Positions 46,467-56,051 of a stretch of 64,000 bases of DNA are shown here, piece after piece (position 1 is the stretch's first letter; every line of letters begins with the position of its first letter). This stretch comes from Bradyrhizobium commune (GTDB taxonomy: Bacteria > Pseudomonadota > Alphaproteobacteria > Rhizobiales > Xanthobacteraceae): positions 2,976,001-3,040,000 of the forward strand of contig NZ_CP061379.1 in NCBI RefSeq assembly GCF_015624505.1. The letters are read 5' to 3'. The notes under the pieces are model-generated. The model saw only the letters and a program-made list of their open reading frames with translations, was not told where the DNA came from and made no database searches. Made by a program: the position numbers and the translations under genes.

Positions 46467-48842
46467 TCAATCCTTCAATGAGTAGGCGATGACGTAATCG
46501 CCGCGCTTGGTGCCGAACGAGCCGTGGCCGCCGGCCGCGGTGACGACATATTGCTTGCCGTCGATCTCGTAGCTCATCGGCGTCGATTGGGCGCCGGCCG
46601 GCAGGCGATCTTCCCAGACCACCTTGCCGTCGCGCACATCGTAGGCCCGGATCGTGTACTCGTAAGTGCCGGTGTAGAACGCGACCCCGCCGGCGGTGGT
46701 GATCGGCCCGCCCAGCATCGGCACGCCCATCTTGAAGGGAAGCGGTAGCGGCGTGGTGTCCCGGATCGTGCCGTTGGGATGCTGCCAGACGATCTTCATC
46801 GTCTTCAGGTCGACTGCGGCCATCGATCCCCACGGCGGCCGGTAGCACGGCACGGAGAGGGGCGAGAGAAAGCTCCAGATATCCACGCCGTACGGCGTGC
46901 CATACATCGGCTGCACTCCAACTTCGCTGCCGACCGGCTTGTCAGCCGTCGGTGCCGGAGGATTCTGGGGCCCGCGCGGGGTCAGCCGCGATGCGAAGGG
47001 TAACGACATCGGGTTGGCGATGGCGATCTGTCTCACCGGATCGACCGCAATGCCGCCCCATTCGAACATGCCGAGATTGCCCGGGAAGACGAGCGTGCCC
47101 TGCAACGACGGCGGCGTGAACGTGCCCTCGTAACGCAGTCGGTGAAACATGATCCGGCACAGCAGCTGGTCGAAGATCGTGCCGCCCCACATGTCCGCGC
47201 CGGTCAGCTTTGCCTCGGGGCGGAATGTCAGCTCGGAGAACGGCTGTGTCGGTGCGGTGCGGTCGCCGGGGGCGGCGCCCTGCGGAACCGGACGCTCCGG
47301 TGCCGGCACGATCAGTTCGCCGGTCCTGCGATCGAGCACAAAGATATTGCCCACCTTGGTCGGCTGGATGATCGCAGGCACGACGCCCTTGGCCGTGGCG
47401 ACATCGACCAGGCTCGGTTGCGACGGAACGTCCATGTCCCAGAGATCATGATGCACCGTCTGGTACGACCAGGCGCGTTTCCCGGTGTTGACGTCCAGTG
47501 CAACGATTGAGCTGGAATAGCGCTCGACGAGCGCATTGCGATTGCCGCCCCAGATGTCGGGCCCGTTGTTGCCGGTGGGGATGTAGACGAGGTTCAGTTT
47601 CGGATCGAACGAGGCCGTGATCCATGAATTCGGCGAACCGTTGGTGTAATGCCGCGTCGGCGACGGCAGCTCATTCTCGTCCGCCGCGCCGGAGTCCCAG
47701 ACCCAGACCAGCTTGCCGGTGTAGACGTCGAAGCCGCGGATCACGCCGGAAGGCACTTCGACCGCATAATTGTCGATCACCGCGGCGGCGACGACTAGGA
47801 TCCTGTCACTGACGACCGGCGGCGACGTCGGCTCGAAGAAGCCCGCCGTCTTGATCCCCATCCCTTGCTGCAAGTCGAGCAAGCCGTGATCGCCAAAGCT
47901 GTCGCAGGGTTTGCCGCTGTCGGCATCGAGAGCGATCATGCGTCCGTCATTGACGGGCAGGAAGATCCGCCGGGGGCATTCGGCAGGCGCCGGAGCGCCG
48001 CTGCTGTCGACCGCGCCGGCCGCGGTTTCGTGGTAGGAGACCCCGCGGCAGGTCATGTGCTGGAACGTCTTGTTGAACACCAGCTTGGGATCGTATCTCC
48101 AGCGCTCCTTGCCGCTCTTCGCGTCGAGCGCAAACAGGACCTGGTGCTGTGAGCAGAGATAGAGCGTGTCGCGCACCTTGATCGGGGTGACCTCGAAGGT
48201 CGTCTCCCCGGAATCCTCCGGCGTCGGCACGTCGCCGGTGCGGAAGGTCCAGGCCACCTTGAGGTTGCCGACATTGTCGGGCGTGATCTGCTTCAGCGGC
48301 GAATAGCGTTGTCCGAATTGCGTGCGTCCATACGCACGCCAGTCGGCATCCGGCTGCGGGTCGGCTTCACTTTGCGGCACGGCGGAGCCGGACTCGGCGA
48401 TCGTGCCGTTGACATCGTGATAGCTGGACAGAAGTCCGATGACGAGAACGACCGAAGCGGCAGCGACGCCGACCCAGAGCGGCGCCGTCGCGCTGCGGTA
48501 AGACACCGGCTCGTCGCGCACCAGACCGCGAACGATGACGGGTGTCAGAAGCCACAGCGCCATGGGGAAGATGATGTCGCCGCGCGCCGCGAGCGGCCAC
48601 CAATCAAATCGCACTTCGTAGACGGCCCAAGCCAGCGTGCCGACCAGCACGATCGCAAACAGCCACAGCGCCGAACGGCGCTGTGCCAGCAACAACGCGC
48701 CAGTGGCGAGAATACCAACACCAAGGATGATATAGAAGACGGACCCACCCAATGCGGCGAGCCAAATGCCGCCGCCCGCGAGCACCAGGCCGATCAAGGC
48801 GTAGACGAGACCTGTGATGAAGACTGCCCTGGATCGCTGCAT
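46467..48842 (-). CDS. gcd: Membrane-bound PQQ-dependent glucose/quinate/shikimate dehydrogenase
   Basis: The 791-aa protein has about five N-terminal membrane helices (to residue about 140) and a periplasmic eight-bladed PQQ propeller (DWRAYGRTQFGQRYSPLKQI, VYIPTGNNGPDIWGGNRNAL, GKQYVVTAAGGHGS). It oxidises an aldose or quinate/shikimate and passes electrons to ubiquinone; glucose is the commonest substrate in this family and gives gluconate. ATG 48842 follows CGGAGTAGCC. The co-transcribed OprB porin supports sugar use. The substrate within the family is not resolved. Confidence 0.92.
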   Translation of the reverse strand: MQRSRAVFITGLVYALIGLVLAGGGIWLAALGGSVFYIILGVGILATGALLLAQRRSALWLFAIVLVGTLAWAVYEVRFDWWPLAARGDIIFPMALWLLTPVIVRGLVRDEPVSYRSATAPLWVGVAAASVVLVIGLLSSYHDVNGTIAESGSAVPQSEADPQPDADWRAYGRTQFGQRYSPLKQITPDNVGNLKVAWTFRTGDVPTPEDSGETTFEVTPIKVRDTLYLCSQHQVLFALDAKSGKERWRYDPKLVFNKTFQHMTCRGVSYHETAAGAVDSSGAPAPAECPRRIFLPVNDGRMIALDADSGKPCDSFGDHGLLDLQQGMGIKTAGFFEPTSPPVVSDRILVVAAAVIDNYAVEVPSGVIRGFDVYTGKLVWVWDSGAADENELPSPTRHYTNGSPNSWITASFDPKLNLVYIPTGNNGPDIWGGNRNALVERYSSSIVALDVNTGKRAWSYQTVHHDLWDMDVPSQPSLVDVATAKGVVPAIIQPTKVGNIFVLDRRTGELIVPAPERPVPQGAAPGDRTAPTQPFSELTFRPEAKLTGADMWGGTIFDQLLCRIMFHRLRYEGTFTPPSLQGTLVFPGNLGMFEWGGIAVDPVRQIAIANPMSLPFASRLTPRGPQNPPAPTADKPVGSEVGVQPMYGTPYGVDIWSFLSPLSVPCYRPPWGSMAAVDLKTMKIVWQHPNGTIRDTTPLPLPFKMGVPMLGGPITTAGGVAFYTGTYEYTIRAYDVRDGKVVWEDRLPAGAQSTPMSYEIDGKQYVVTAAGGHGSFGTKRGDYVIAYSLKD

Positions 48843-49429
48843 GGCTACTCCGGTGCGGAAAAGGGCCCGAGCGTGTCCCCGCGCAAGCACAACAGATGGC
48901 GTCCGTCTTCAAGGACTGTGGTTCAATCAACCACAAATGGCAACCGTCAACCGCCGCCGTGATGCAACCGCCGAGCGCAAAATTGCGATGCAAAAGCAAG
49001 GTTCTCCAAAATGCGCGCGTAACGTTCAAAAACAAGTGACACGGCTTGTTCTGGCTTGATGTCGGTTGCCTTCAGGCGGTCGAGGGCGGTGCCTTGCCAC
49101 CGAGTTGGGTCTGCGCCGATCGCTATAGCCCGACGAGGATCACGGCAAGCGGCCGGCTTGTGGGATTCGCTCGATCAAGGTGCTCTGCGGTTTGTCAGGA
49201 TGTTTGGCTTGCGGCACGCGCCAGCGCTCGCGCGTCAGGCAATGCTTCCATAAGTTTCCCCCTCAACAGACGGGGGGCAGTCTCGGCCTCGCCGCCGGAT
49301 TCTTCGGAAAAAGCGCGCAATATCACCATATTGGGTTGACCCCGGCGAACGATATGTCAGAGAAGGACAGGTTTCGGCCGGAGCTTCAGGCCGGCGCCCC
49401 ATCGGGGCAGTTTGGGAGCAGTTGTAGAC
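48843..49429. other. 587-bp divergent region between gcd and gmd
   Basis: No convincing gene. A TGTGGTT-CAATC-AACCACA inverted repeat (48917-48935) lies 75-93 bp upstream of gcd and is the best operator candidate there. The 97-codon frame at 49046-49339 lacks a ribosome binding site and has unlikely composition. Confidence 0.5.
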
Positions 49430-50500
49430 ATGGCTGAGCGGATCGCTCTCATCACCGGCATTACCGGGCAGGACGGCGCCTATCTCGCCGAATATCTGCT
49501 GTCGCTCGGCTATGTCGTGCATGGCATCAAGCGGCGCTCGTCCTCGTTCAACACCGCGCGTGTCGACCACCTGTATCAGGATCCGCATGTCGGCAATGTG
49601 CCGTTCCTGATGCACTATGGCGACATGACGGACTCGACCAATTTGATCCGCCTGGTGCAGCAGATCCGGCCGACCGAGATCTACAATCTCGCCGCCCAAA
49701 GCCACGTCGCCGTCAGCTTCGAAAGCCCGGAATACACCGCGAACGCTGACGCGATCGGCGTGCTGCGCCTGCTGGAGGCGATCCGCATCCTCGGCATGGA
49801 GAAGGAGACGCGGTTCTACCAGGCCTCGACCTCCGAGCTCTACGGCCTGGTGCAGGAGATTCCGCAGAAGGAGACCACGCCGTTCTATCCGCGCTCGCCT
49901 TATGGCGTCGCTAAGCTCTATGGCTACTGGATCACGGTGAACTACCGCGAAGCCTATGGCATGTTCGCGAGCAACGGCATTCTCTTCAACCATGAGAGCC
50001 CGATCCGCGGCGAGACGTTCGTCACCCGCAAGATCACCCGCGGCGTCGCCCGGATCGAGGTCGGGCTCGAGGACACGCTCTATCTCGGCAATCTCGAGGC
50101 CAAGCGCGACTGGGGCCATGCCAAGGATTACGTTGAAGGCATGCACATGATCCTGCAAGCCGACAAGCCGGACGACTTCGTGCTCGCCACCGGCGAGACG
50201 CGCTCGGTGCGCGAGATGGTCGAGCTCTCCTTCGCGCAGGTCGGTCGCCGTATCGAATGGCGCGGCAAGGGCGTCGAGGAGACCGGCATCGATGCCAAGA
50301 GCGGCAAGACCGTGGTGAAGATCGATCCGACCTACTTCCGTCCGACCGAGGTCGACCTCCTCGTTGGCGATTCCAGCAAGGCGCGCAAGGTGCTCGGCTG
50401 GAAGCCGAAGCGGACCTTTGCCGAGCTCGTCACGGAGATGATGGCAAGCGATCTGTCGGAAGCCAAACGGGATGTCGCAAATGGCAAACGCACCGTTTGA
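49430..50500 (+). CDS. gmd: GDP-mannose 4,6-dehydratase
   Basis: Converts GDP-mannose to GDP-4-keto-6-deoxymannose. The 356-aa short-chain dehydrogenase has [20 protein letters not shown] (NADP-binding), [20 protein letters not shown] and [20 protein letters not shown] with the YxxxK catalytic pair, and [20 protein letters not shown], all diagnostic. Start at ATG 49430. fcl overlaps its 3' end, so the two enzymes are made together for GDP-L-fucose, used in lipopolysaccharide or Nod-factor fucosylation. Confidence 0.96.
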   Translation: MAERIALITGITGQDGAYLAEYLLSLGYVVHGIKRRSSSFNTARVDHLYQDPHVGNVPFLMHYGDMTDSTNLIRLVQQIRPTEIYNLAAQSHVAVSFESPEYTANADAIGVLRLLEAIRILGMEKETRFYQASTSELYGLVQEIPQKETTPFYPRSPYGVAKLYGYWITVNYREAYGMFASNGILFNHESPIRGETFVTRKITRGVARIEVGLEDTLYLGNLEAKRDWGHAKDYVEGMHMILQADKPDDFVLATGETRSVREMVELSFAQVGRRIEWRGKGVEETGIDAKSGKTVVKIDPTYFRPTEVDLLVGDSSKARKVLGWKPKRTFAELVTEMMASDLSEAKRDVANGKRTV

Positions 50501-51419
50501 GCTGAAGGGCAAAAGCGTTTACGTCGCCGGCCATCGCGGCATGGCGGGCAGCGCGATTGCGCGCCGGCTGGCGCGCGAGGACGTCAGGCTCGTCACGGTG
50601 GACCGGCGCGAGGTCGATCTCTGCAACCAGGCCGCGGTGTTTGACTGGTTCGCGAAGGTGCGGCCGCAGGTCATCTTCCTCGCCGCCGCCAAGGTTGGCG
50701 GCATCGTCGCCAACAACACGCTGCGCGCGGAGTTCATCTACGACAACATCGCGATCGCGGCGAACGTGATCCAGGCCGCGCATCAGAACGGCGCCGAGAA
50801 GCTGATGTTCCTCGGCTCCTCCTGCATCTATCCGAAGCTGGCCCAGCAGCCCCTGCGCGAGGATTCCGTGCTGACCGGCCCGCTGGAGCCGACCAACGAG
50901 CCCTACGCGATTGCCAAGATCGCGGGCATCAAGATGGTGGAGGCTTATCGCAGCCAATATGGCAGCGACTTCGTCAGCGTGATGCCGACCAATCTCTACG
51001 GCCCCGGCGACAATTATCATCCCGAATTCAGCCATGTCGTCGCCGCACTGATCCGGCGCTTCCACGAGGCGAAGCTGTCAGGCGCGAAGAGCGTTGTGGT
51101 CTGGGGCACCGGCACGCCTCGGCGCGAGTTCCTCTATGTCGACGACATGGCGGATGCTTGCGTGCATCTGATGAAGACCTATTCGAGCGCCGAGCTGATC
51201 AATATCGGCACCGGCGAGGACATTGCGATTGCCGAGTTCGCGCGCGTGGTTGCCGACGTCGTCGGCTACAGCGGTGGGATCAGTTTCGACACGACGCGTC
51301 CCGACGGCACACCGCGAAAACTGCTCGACGTCAGCCGGCTGACCAAGCTTGGCTGGCGCGCGACGACGTCGCTTCACGACGGCCTGAAGAAAGCCTATGC
51401 GGCGTATCTGACCGGCTAG
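50481..51419 (+). CDS. fcl: GDP-L-fucose synthase
   Basis: A 312-aa epimerase/reductase acting after Gmd: [20 protein letters not shown] (NADPH site), [19 protein letters not shown] (catalytic Ser and Cys) and [20 protein letters not shown] (Tyr-x-x-x-Lys). ATG 50481 is my choice; ATG 50472 is in frame and equally possible. Either way it overlaps gmd by 20-29 bp, typical translational coupling. Confidence 0.95.
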   Translation: MANAPFELKGKSVYVAGHRGMAGSAIARRLAREDVRLVTVDRREVDLCNQAAVFDWFAKVRPQVIFLAAAKVGGIVANNTLRAEFIYDNIAIAANVIQAAHQNGAEKLMFLGSSCIYPKLAQQPLREDSVLTGPLEPTNEPYAIAKIAGIKMVEAYRSQYGSDFVSVMPTNLYGPGDNYHPEFSHVVAALIRRFHEAKLSGAKSVVVWGTGTPRREFLYVDDMADACVHLMKTYSSAELINIGTGEDIAIAEFARVVADVVGYSGGISFDTTRPDGTPRKLLDVSRLTKLGWRATTSLHDGLKKAYAAYLTG

Positions 51420-51681
51420 CTGCTCGCGGTCATGCGGCTCGCCGCCGACAACACGAAATCTTGAACCCGAAGCTGTCGTGCGCCGATACATCGGAATCGC
51501 AAGCCGATTTTCCGTGCCGACCTTCCGCGTCACAGCCCGCAGGCTGCCTGATCGTCACGCGTGGCGCTTGCATACGTCCACCGCGTTTTATATCGTTCGA
51601 TCTAAATCTATGAGGCCGCAATCTGTGTCCGCGAAATTGCGTCAGGGCCTGATCGCCGCGAGTCCGATTGGAGAAGTTGAG

Positions 51682-52350
51682 ATGAGCAAGACACTTTCCG
51701 AACAGCTCGAGGAATTCCTGGCCGGCTGGATGCAGCGTGTCCCTGCAGAGCGTCGGGCGGTCATGGAACGCCACATCGCGCATCTGTCCGATGTCGGCCT
51801 CGGCAAGCTGGCCAAACAGGTCGGCGACCGGGCGCCTCCGATCAGCCTGCCGGGAGTCGATGGCAAGCCGTTCGACGTCGCGGCGCTGTTGGCGAAAGGC
51901 CCGGTTGTCGTGACGTTCTACCGCGGCGGATGGTGCCCTTACTGCAATCTCGAGCTGAGGGCCTATCAGAACCTGCTGCCGCAGATCGCGGCTGCCGGCG
52001 CGAGCCTGGTCGCGATCAGCCCGGAAAAGCCCGACGATACCCTCACGACCGTCGAGAAGAACGCTCTGACCTTTCCTGTGCTGAGCGATGTCGGCCAGGC
52101 GGTCGGGAAGGCGTTTGGCCTGGTCTACACCTTCACCGACGAGTTGAAGTGGGCATATGAAGCGTTCGGTCTCGACATCCCGGCCAAGAACGGCGCTCCG
52201 GGCGAGTGGTCGCTTCCACTGTCAGCGACTTATGTCATCGGAACGGACGGCATCATCCTGTTCGCCGATACGGGGGTGGATTATCGTCGTCGGACCGAGC
52301 CGTTGGACGTCCTGACGGTGCTTCAGCGGTCGGCGGAAGCAGCCGAATAG
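51682..52350 (+). CDS. AhpC/TSA-like peroxiredoxin-family protein
   Basis: A 222-aa thioredoxin-fold protein with about 45 extra N-terminal helical residues, then DRAPPISLPGVDGKPFDVAA and VVTFYRGGWCPYCNLELRAY, the W-C-P-Y-C motif of the PRX-like2/AhpC-TSA group, and VAISPEKPDD. It likely reduces peroxides or acts as a thiol oxidoreductase. GGAGAAGTTGAG precedes ATG 51682. The haloalkane dehalogenase follows 43 bp later and the TetR gene after it, all on the plus strand. Confidence 0.88.
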   Translation: MSKTLSEQLEEFLAGWMQRVPAERRAVMERHIAHLSDVGLGKLAKQVGDRAPPISLPGVDGKPFDVAALLAKGPVVVTFYRGGWCPYCNLELRAYQNLLPQIAAAGASLVAISPEKPDDTLTTVEKNALTFPVLSDVGQAVGKAFGLVYTFTDELKWAYEAFGLDIPAKNGAPGEWSLPLSATYVIGTDGIILFADTGVDYRRRTEPLDVLTVLQRSAEAAE

Positions 52351-52393
52351 GCGCTGCACGTGCGAACCGGCCGCGCGCCAGAGGAGGAAGACG

Positions 52394-53278
52394 ATGAGTG
52401 TCTTGCGAACGCCCGACGAAAATTTCGCCGATCTTTCCGGCTATCGGTTTCGCCCGAACTATCGCGAGTCGCGCGCCGGTCTGCGCATGCATTACCTCGA
52501 CGAGGGTGCACCGGATGCTCCGGTGGCGCTGTGCCTGCACGGGCAGCCGACCTGGTGCTATCTTTATCGGAAAATGGTGCCGGCCTTCGTTGCCGCAGGC
52601 ATGCGCGTGGTGGCGCCGGACTTCTTCGGCTTCGGCCGGTCCGACAAGCCTGCGGAGGAAGCGACCTACACGTTCGACTTCCACCGCGACTCCATCGCCT
52701 CCCTGATCGAGGCGCTCGATCTGAAGCGGATCACGCTGGTTTGCCAGGACTGGGGCGGGCTCATCGGCCTCACCATTCCCATGGACATGCAAGCGCGGTT
52801 CGAGCGGCTTCTGGTCATGAACACGACGCTTGGCACCGGGGATGTGCCTCTCGGCGAAGGCTTTCTGTCCTGGCGCGCCTTTTCGAACAGCAAGCCCGAC
52901 ATGGACATTGCCGGCCTGATGCGTCGCGCTGTGCCGACGCTCGACGAAGCGGAAGCTGCCGCCTATGCGGCGCCGTATCCGGACGTGCGATACAAGGCCG
53001 GCGTGCGGCGCTTTCCGAATCTCGTACCGGACCGGGTGGACGCGGATGGAGCGGCGCTGTCGCGCCGGGCCCGCGACTTCTGGTCGAAGCAGTGGGACGG
53101 CAAGAGCTTTATGGCTATCGGCATGAAGGATCCCGTTCTCGGTCCTCCGGCGATGCAGGCCTTGCGGGCAAGCATACGGAACTGTCCGCCACCTCTTGAA
53201 TTGGCGGATGCCGGTCACTTCACCCAGGAGGCGGGCGCGGTGATCGTGGAGGCGGCCATCAAGAGCTTTGCCGGCTAG
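52394..53278 (+). CDS. Haloalkane dehalogenase-like alpha/beta hydrolase (HLD-I type)
   Basis: A 294-aa alpha/beta hydrolase with LCLHGQPTWCYLYRKM (HG-x-PTW oxyanion loop), FFGFGRSDKP and LVCQDWGGLIGLTIPM, in which Asp is the nucleophile in the Q-D-W-G-G motif of haloalkane dehalogenases; Trp next to it helps bind halide. ADAGHFTQEAG carries the base His. These features match subfamily I (DhlA/DhmA-like), which hydrolyse carbon-halogen bonds, though many members have unknown natural substrates. AGAGGAGGAAGACG precedes the ATG. Confidence 0.9.
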   Translation: MSVLRTPDENFADLSGYRFRPNYRESRAGLRMHYLDEGAPDAPVALCLHGQPTWCYLYRKMVPAFVAAGMRVVAPDFFGFGRSDKPAEEATYTFDFHRDSIASLIEALDLKRITLVCQDWGGLIGLTIPMDMQARFERLLVMNTTLGTGDVPLGEGFLSWRAFSNSKPDMDIAGLMRRAVPTLDEAEAAAYAAPYPDVRYKAGVRRFPNLVPDRVDADGAALSRRARDFWSKQWDGKSFMAIGMKDPVLGPPAMQALRASIRNCPPPLELADAGHFTQEAGAVIVEAAIKSFAG

Positions 53279-53336
53279 GCTTCGATCTGCTGATATCCGC
53301 GCAAACCGCCTGTCCTGCGACAGGAGCGAGGCTTGA

Positions 53337-53933
53337 ATGGCACGGCCAAGAGAGTTCGATGAAGGGGCCGTTCTCGATGCTGCGGTCCATCGTTTCTGGT
53401 CGAAAGGTTACGAGGCGACGTCCGTTCGTGATCTTGCCGAGACGATGGGCATCACCGGCGCAAGCCTCTACAACGCGTTCGGGGACAAGCGGTCGCTCTA
53501 CAGGCGATCGCTGGATCACTATGTCAGCAACAGTTTTGGCGATCGCGTGCGGCGTTTCGAGAACGAGCTTCCGCCGTTCGATGCCCTGAAGGCCTTCTTC
53601 GAGGAGATCATCGAACGATCGGTTGCGGACAGGGAGCGCAAGGGCTGCATGCTGGTGAATTCCGCGCTCGAACTGGCGCCGCATGACAGGGAGTTCCGTC
53701 AGGTGGTGGCCGGCGTGCTCGGCGAGGTCGAGGCATTCTTCCGGCGTTGCGTTGAAAAGGGACAGATATCGGGGACGATCACGGCCGCCCAGCCGGGCGA
53801 GGATCTCGCGCGCCTGTTGCTCAGTGTTCTCCTCGGAATCCGCGTGCTGGCGCGGTCGCGGCCGAAGCGTGAATTGCTGGAAGGGGCAGTCCGGCCGGCA
53901 TTTGCGTTTTTGGGGCGGAAGAGTGGGCGGTAA
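53337..53933 (+). CDS. TetR-family transcriptional regulator
   Basis: A 198-aa protein starting MARPREFDEGAVLDAAVHRF, with the HTH SVRDLAETMGITGASLYNAF and the usual GDKRSLYRRSLDHY. The C-terminal domain (SVADRERKGCMLVNSALELA) is of the TetR_C type in regulators near oxidoreductases. It lies downstream of the peroxiredoxin-like and dehalogenase genes on the same strand, so it may autoregulate that group. Confidence 0.92.
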   Translation: MARPREFDEGAVLDAAVHRFWSKGYEATSVRDLAETMGITGASLYNAFGDKRSLYRRSLDHYVSNSFGDRVRRFENELPPFDALKAFFEEIIERSVADRERKGCMLVNSALELAPHDREFRQVVAGVLGEVEAFFRRCVEKGQISGTITAAQPGEDLARLLLSVLLGIRVLARSRPKRELLEGAVRPAFAFLGRKSGR

Positions 53934-53984
53934 CGCAGAAGATGGGTGACGCGAGGTCGCTTGTGCAAGGCTGCGCCTGCCGCT

Positions 53985-54920
53985 TCAAACAATCAACCGT
54001 CCACGCCGCGCCGCGATCCCGATCGTGACCTCGGCGCCCGCGTTGAAATCGAGGCGGTCGGCTTCGACACCGTCGCTGAAGATGACGCCGTTCTCTGCCA
54101 TCAGCGAACGGATGCGCAATTGTTCTGCAAGCGCGAGCCGGCCGCAGACCAGCTTGGTCTGTGAGTAGCGGCTGGGGAAGGGCTCGCGCACCGCGAAGCG
54201 CAGCTCGGCTGCGTCCCAGGGCAGGGCGTCGTAACCGGCCGGCCGGGAGGGCTGGCCAAAACTGCCGGCGATGGCGAGCGAGCCGGTGACGATGCTCTTG
54301 AACCATGCGGTCGAGCCGAGCCCGGTCGAGACGATCAGCCCGCTCGAGGATTGTCGCTCCGTTTCCCCGCCGGCCGCGATCTCGTAAATCGCGGAGACAT
54401 GCGTGCGCGCTCCGATGAACAGGTCGTTCACGGCATGAAGCACCTGGCCGTCGCTGAGCCGCGCCTCCGCCATCGTCACGGACTGGCTGTCGCGTTTCCC
54501 AGCAGCGACCTCCGGCAGCAGCTTGGCGAGGTCGCGCGGCGCGAAGGGGAGGAGGATGCCGTCGTAGCGCGCGGGGTCCGGGTTGACCCCGATCAGCGGA
54601 TGGCCGTCAAGATATTTCATCGTGTTGGCGACGACGCCGTCCTGGCCGAGTGCGATCACGATGTCATCAGGTGCAAAGATGAAATTGGGCAGGAAGCCGC
54701 GCTCGATGATTTGGTAGCGACCCCATTGCTCCAGCACTTGCAGTGTCGCGTGCCGTTGCGCCTGATAGACCTGGTGCTCGCGCTCATAATCGGAGAAGTC
54801 GGCGCCGAGATGCTCGACATAGAAACGCGCCTGCGCCGCCGTGAGGTAACGCGCGATCAGGTCCTCCAGCCTGGTCTTGCGCGTCACCAGCACGATCTTG
54901 CGCTCATTGGCGGCGGGCAT
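53985..54920 (-). CDS. Diverged NAD-kinase-fold protein (GQDG variant)
   Basis: A 311-aa relative of ATP-NAD kinase. Residues 88-100 read VIALGQDGVVANT, where canonical NadK has GGDG; the Asp is kept but Gly is Gln. NDLFIGARTHVSA (about 165) replaces the usual N-E motif, and STGLGSTAWFKS (about 199) replaces the GSTAY motif. The N-terminal 80 residues (VTRKTRLEDLIARYLTAAQA) form an extra helical domain. It overlaps the SPFH gene by 17 bp, so translation is coupled. The authentic nadK is at 5722-6501, so this one probably does another job with NAD or a related nucleotide. Confidence 0.82.
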   Translation of the reverse strand: MPAANERKIVLVTRKTRLEDLIARYLTAAQARFYVEHLGADFSDYEREHQVYQAQRHATLQVLEQWGRYQIIERGFLPNFIFAPDDIVIALGQDGVVANTMKYLDGHPLIGVNPDPARYDGILLPFAPRDLAKLLPEVAAGKRDSQSVTMAEARLSDGQVLHAVNDLFIGARTHVSAIYEIAAGGETERQSSSGLIVSTGLGSTAWFKSIVTGSLAIAGSFGQPSRPAGYDALPWDAAELRFAVREPFPSRYSQTKLVCGRLALAEQLRIRSLMAENGVIFSDGVEADRLDFNAGAEVTIGIAARRGRLIV

Positions 54921-55950
54921 TGGCGGCCTCCACGGGCTTCGGCTTCTCCATCAGCTGGCTGAGCAGGTCGGGCGAGACGTTGAGCTGGCCGATCTTCTCA
55001 GCCTTCTCGGCGATGCCGGAGAAGGCTTGCGCGATCAGCTGGCCCGGCTGCATGCCGGCGGCGGCGAGCGCCTGGATCACGCGGGTGTCGACGCCCTCGA
55101 AGATCTTCATCAGCGCGCCGACGCGATAGGCCTCGGCGTCGGCCAGCGTGCGGGTGTTCTCGGCGTTGAGGCCGACGAAATCCTTGCGCTTGCCTTCCAG
55201 CACGATGTCGGCGGCCATGCCGGCCTGGCGCAGCTCGTTGCGCTTGGCGGCGACGCTCGCCTCGGCATCCATCTGGGTCTCGCGGATCGAGCGCTTCTTC
55301 TGCTCGACAGCGATCTCGGTGTCGAGCTCGCTCTCGCGAATGGCGCGCTCCTGCTCGACGGCGAAATTGCGTCGGGCGAAGATCGCTTCGTCCGCGTTCT
55401 TCAGGATCGCTTCGCGCGCCTGCGCCTCCAGCGCCTTCGCGGTGTCCGGTGTCGGCTTGATGCCGCGGATCGACACGCCGAGGATTTCGAGGCCGAGCGC
55501 GGCGATATCGGCGCGCCCCCGCAAACCACCGGCGATGATGTCGGCGATGCGGTCGGAGGCCTGGAGCGCGTCCTTCAACGTCAGCTCCTTGATCGCCTGC
55601 TGGGCGAGGACCTCGACTGTGCCGAGGATACGCTCCGGCAGCTTTTCCGGATCGTCGCTCTCATAGGTCTTGCCGTCGGACTTCAGCGTGAAGTCGAGCA
55701 TGGATGCCGCCTTCTTCGGCTCGCTGACGCGATAGGTGACGTGGCCCTGCACGGTCAGGGTCTGAAAGTCGCGGGCGATCTGCTGGAAGATGAAGGAGGC
55801 GTCGCGGCTGCCGACGGGCACGGCGACGAGCGTGGTCACCGGCGCGTAGTAGAGCGCGGAAAGGCCGGCGCCTTCTGCGACGACGGCGCCGGCGCGGTAC
55901 TTCATCAGAAAAGTGGTGGGCTGAGCCTTGATGAACCTGATGCCGAACAT
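54904..55950 (-). CDS. SPFH/band 7 (flotillin-like) protein
   Basis: A 348-aa protein with a short hydrophobic N-terminus, an SPFH domain (about 25-190, VPVGSRDASFIFQQIARDFQ, VTYRVSEPKKAASMLDFTLK) and a long charged coiled coil (about 195-290, EQERAIRESELDTEIAVEQK). The C-terminal part is AAAGMQPGQLIAQAFSGIAE. There is no obvious membrane span, so it would associate peripherally. It is the first gene after the operator and overlaps the NAD-kinase-like gene. Flotillin relatives scaffold membrane microdomains. Confidence 0.88.
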   Translation of the reverse strand: MFGIRFIKAQPTTFLMKYRAGAVVAEGAGLSALYYAPVTTLVAVPVGSRDASFIFQQIARDFQTLTVQGHVTYRVSEPKKAASMLDFTLKSDGKTYESDDPEKLPERILGTVEVLAQQAIKELTLKDALQASDRIADIIAGGLRGRADIAALGLEILGVSIRGIKPTPDTAKALEAQAREAILKNADEAIFARRNFAVEQERAIRESELDTEIAVEQKKRSIRETQMDAEASVAAKRNELRQAGMAADIVLEGKRKDFVGLNAENTRTLADAEAYRVGALMKIFEGVDTRVIQALAAAGMQPGQLIAQAFSGIAEKAEKIGQLNVSPDLLSQLMEKPKPVEAANARRQ

Positions 55951-55985
55951 GGCTTACTCCGTGGTGAGCTATAAGTTGGTCTGAG

Positions 55986-56017
55986 CAACTAAGTAAGTTG
56001 TACTGTACAACTAAGTA
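55986..56017. promoter_or_regulatory. Candidate NrtR operator
   Basis: AGTTGTA-CTG-TACAACT (55996-56012) is a perfect palindrome, and CAACTAAGTA occurs twice, at 55986 and 56008, 22 bp apart. On the minus strand a TTGACA (-35, 56024-56029) and TACAGT (-10) lie so that the palindrome overlaps the promoter of the SPFH gene, a repressor-type arrangement. Confidence 0.6.
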
Positions 56018-56051
56018 TGCTACTGTCAAGCCCGAACAGGGGAGATTGCCG

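Noticed and set aside
49046..49339. 97-codon frame between gcd and gmd
   Set aside because: No ribosome binding site, no family resemblance and unnatural composition; left as intergenic.
53985..54920. A second housekeeping NAD kinase
   Set aside because: The GGDG and T-G-S-T-A-Y motifs are altered and a canonical nadK is at 5722-6501, so I treat this as a diverged relative.
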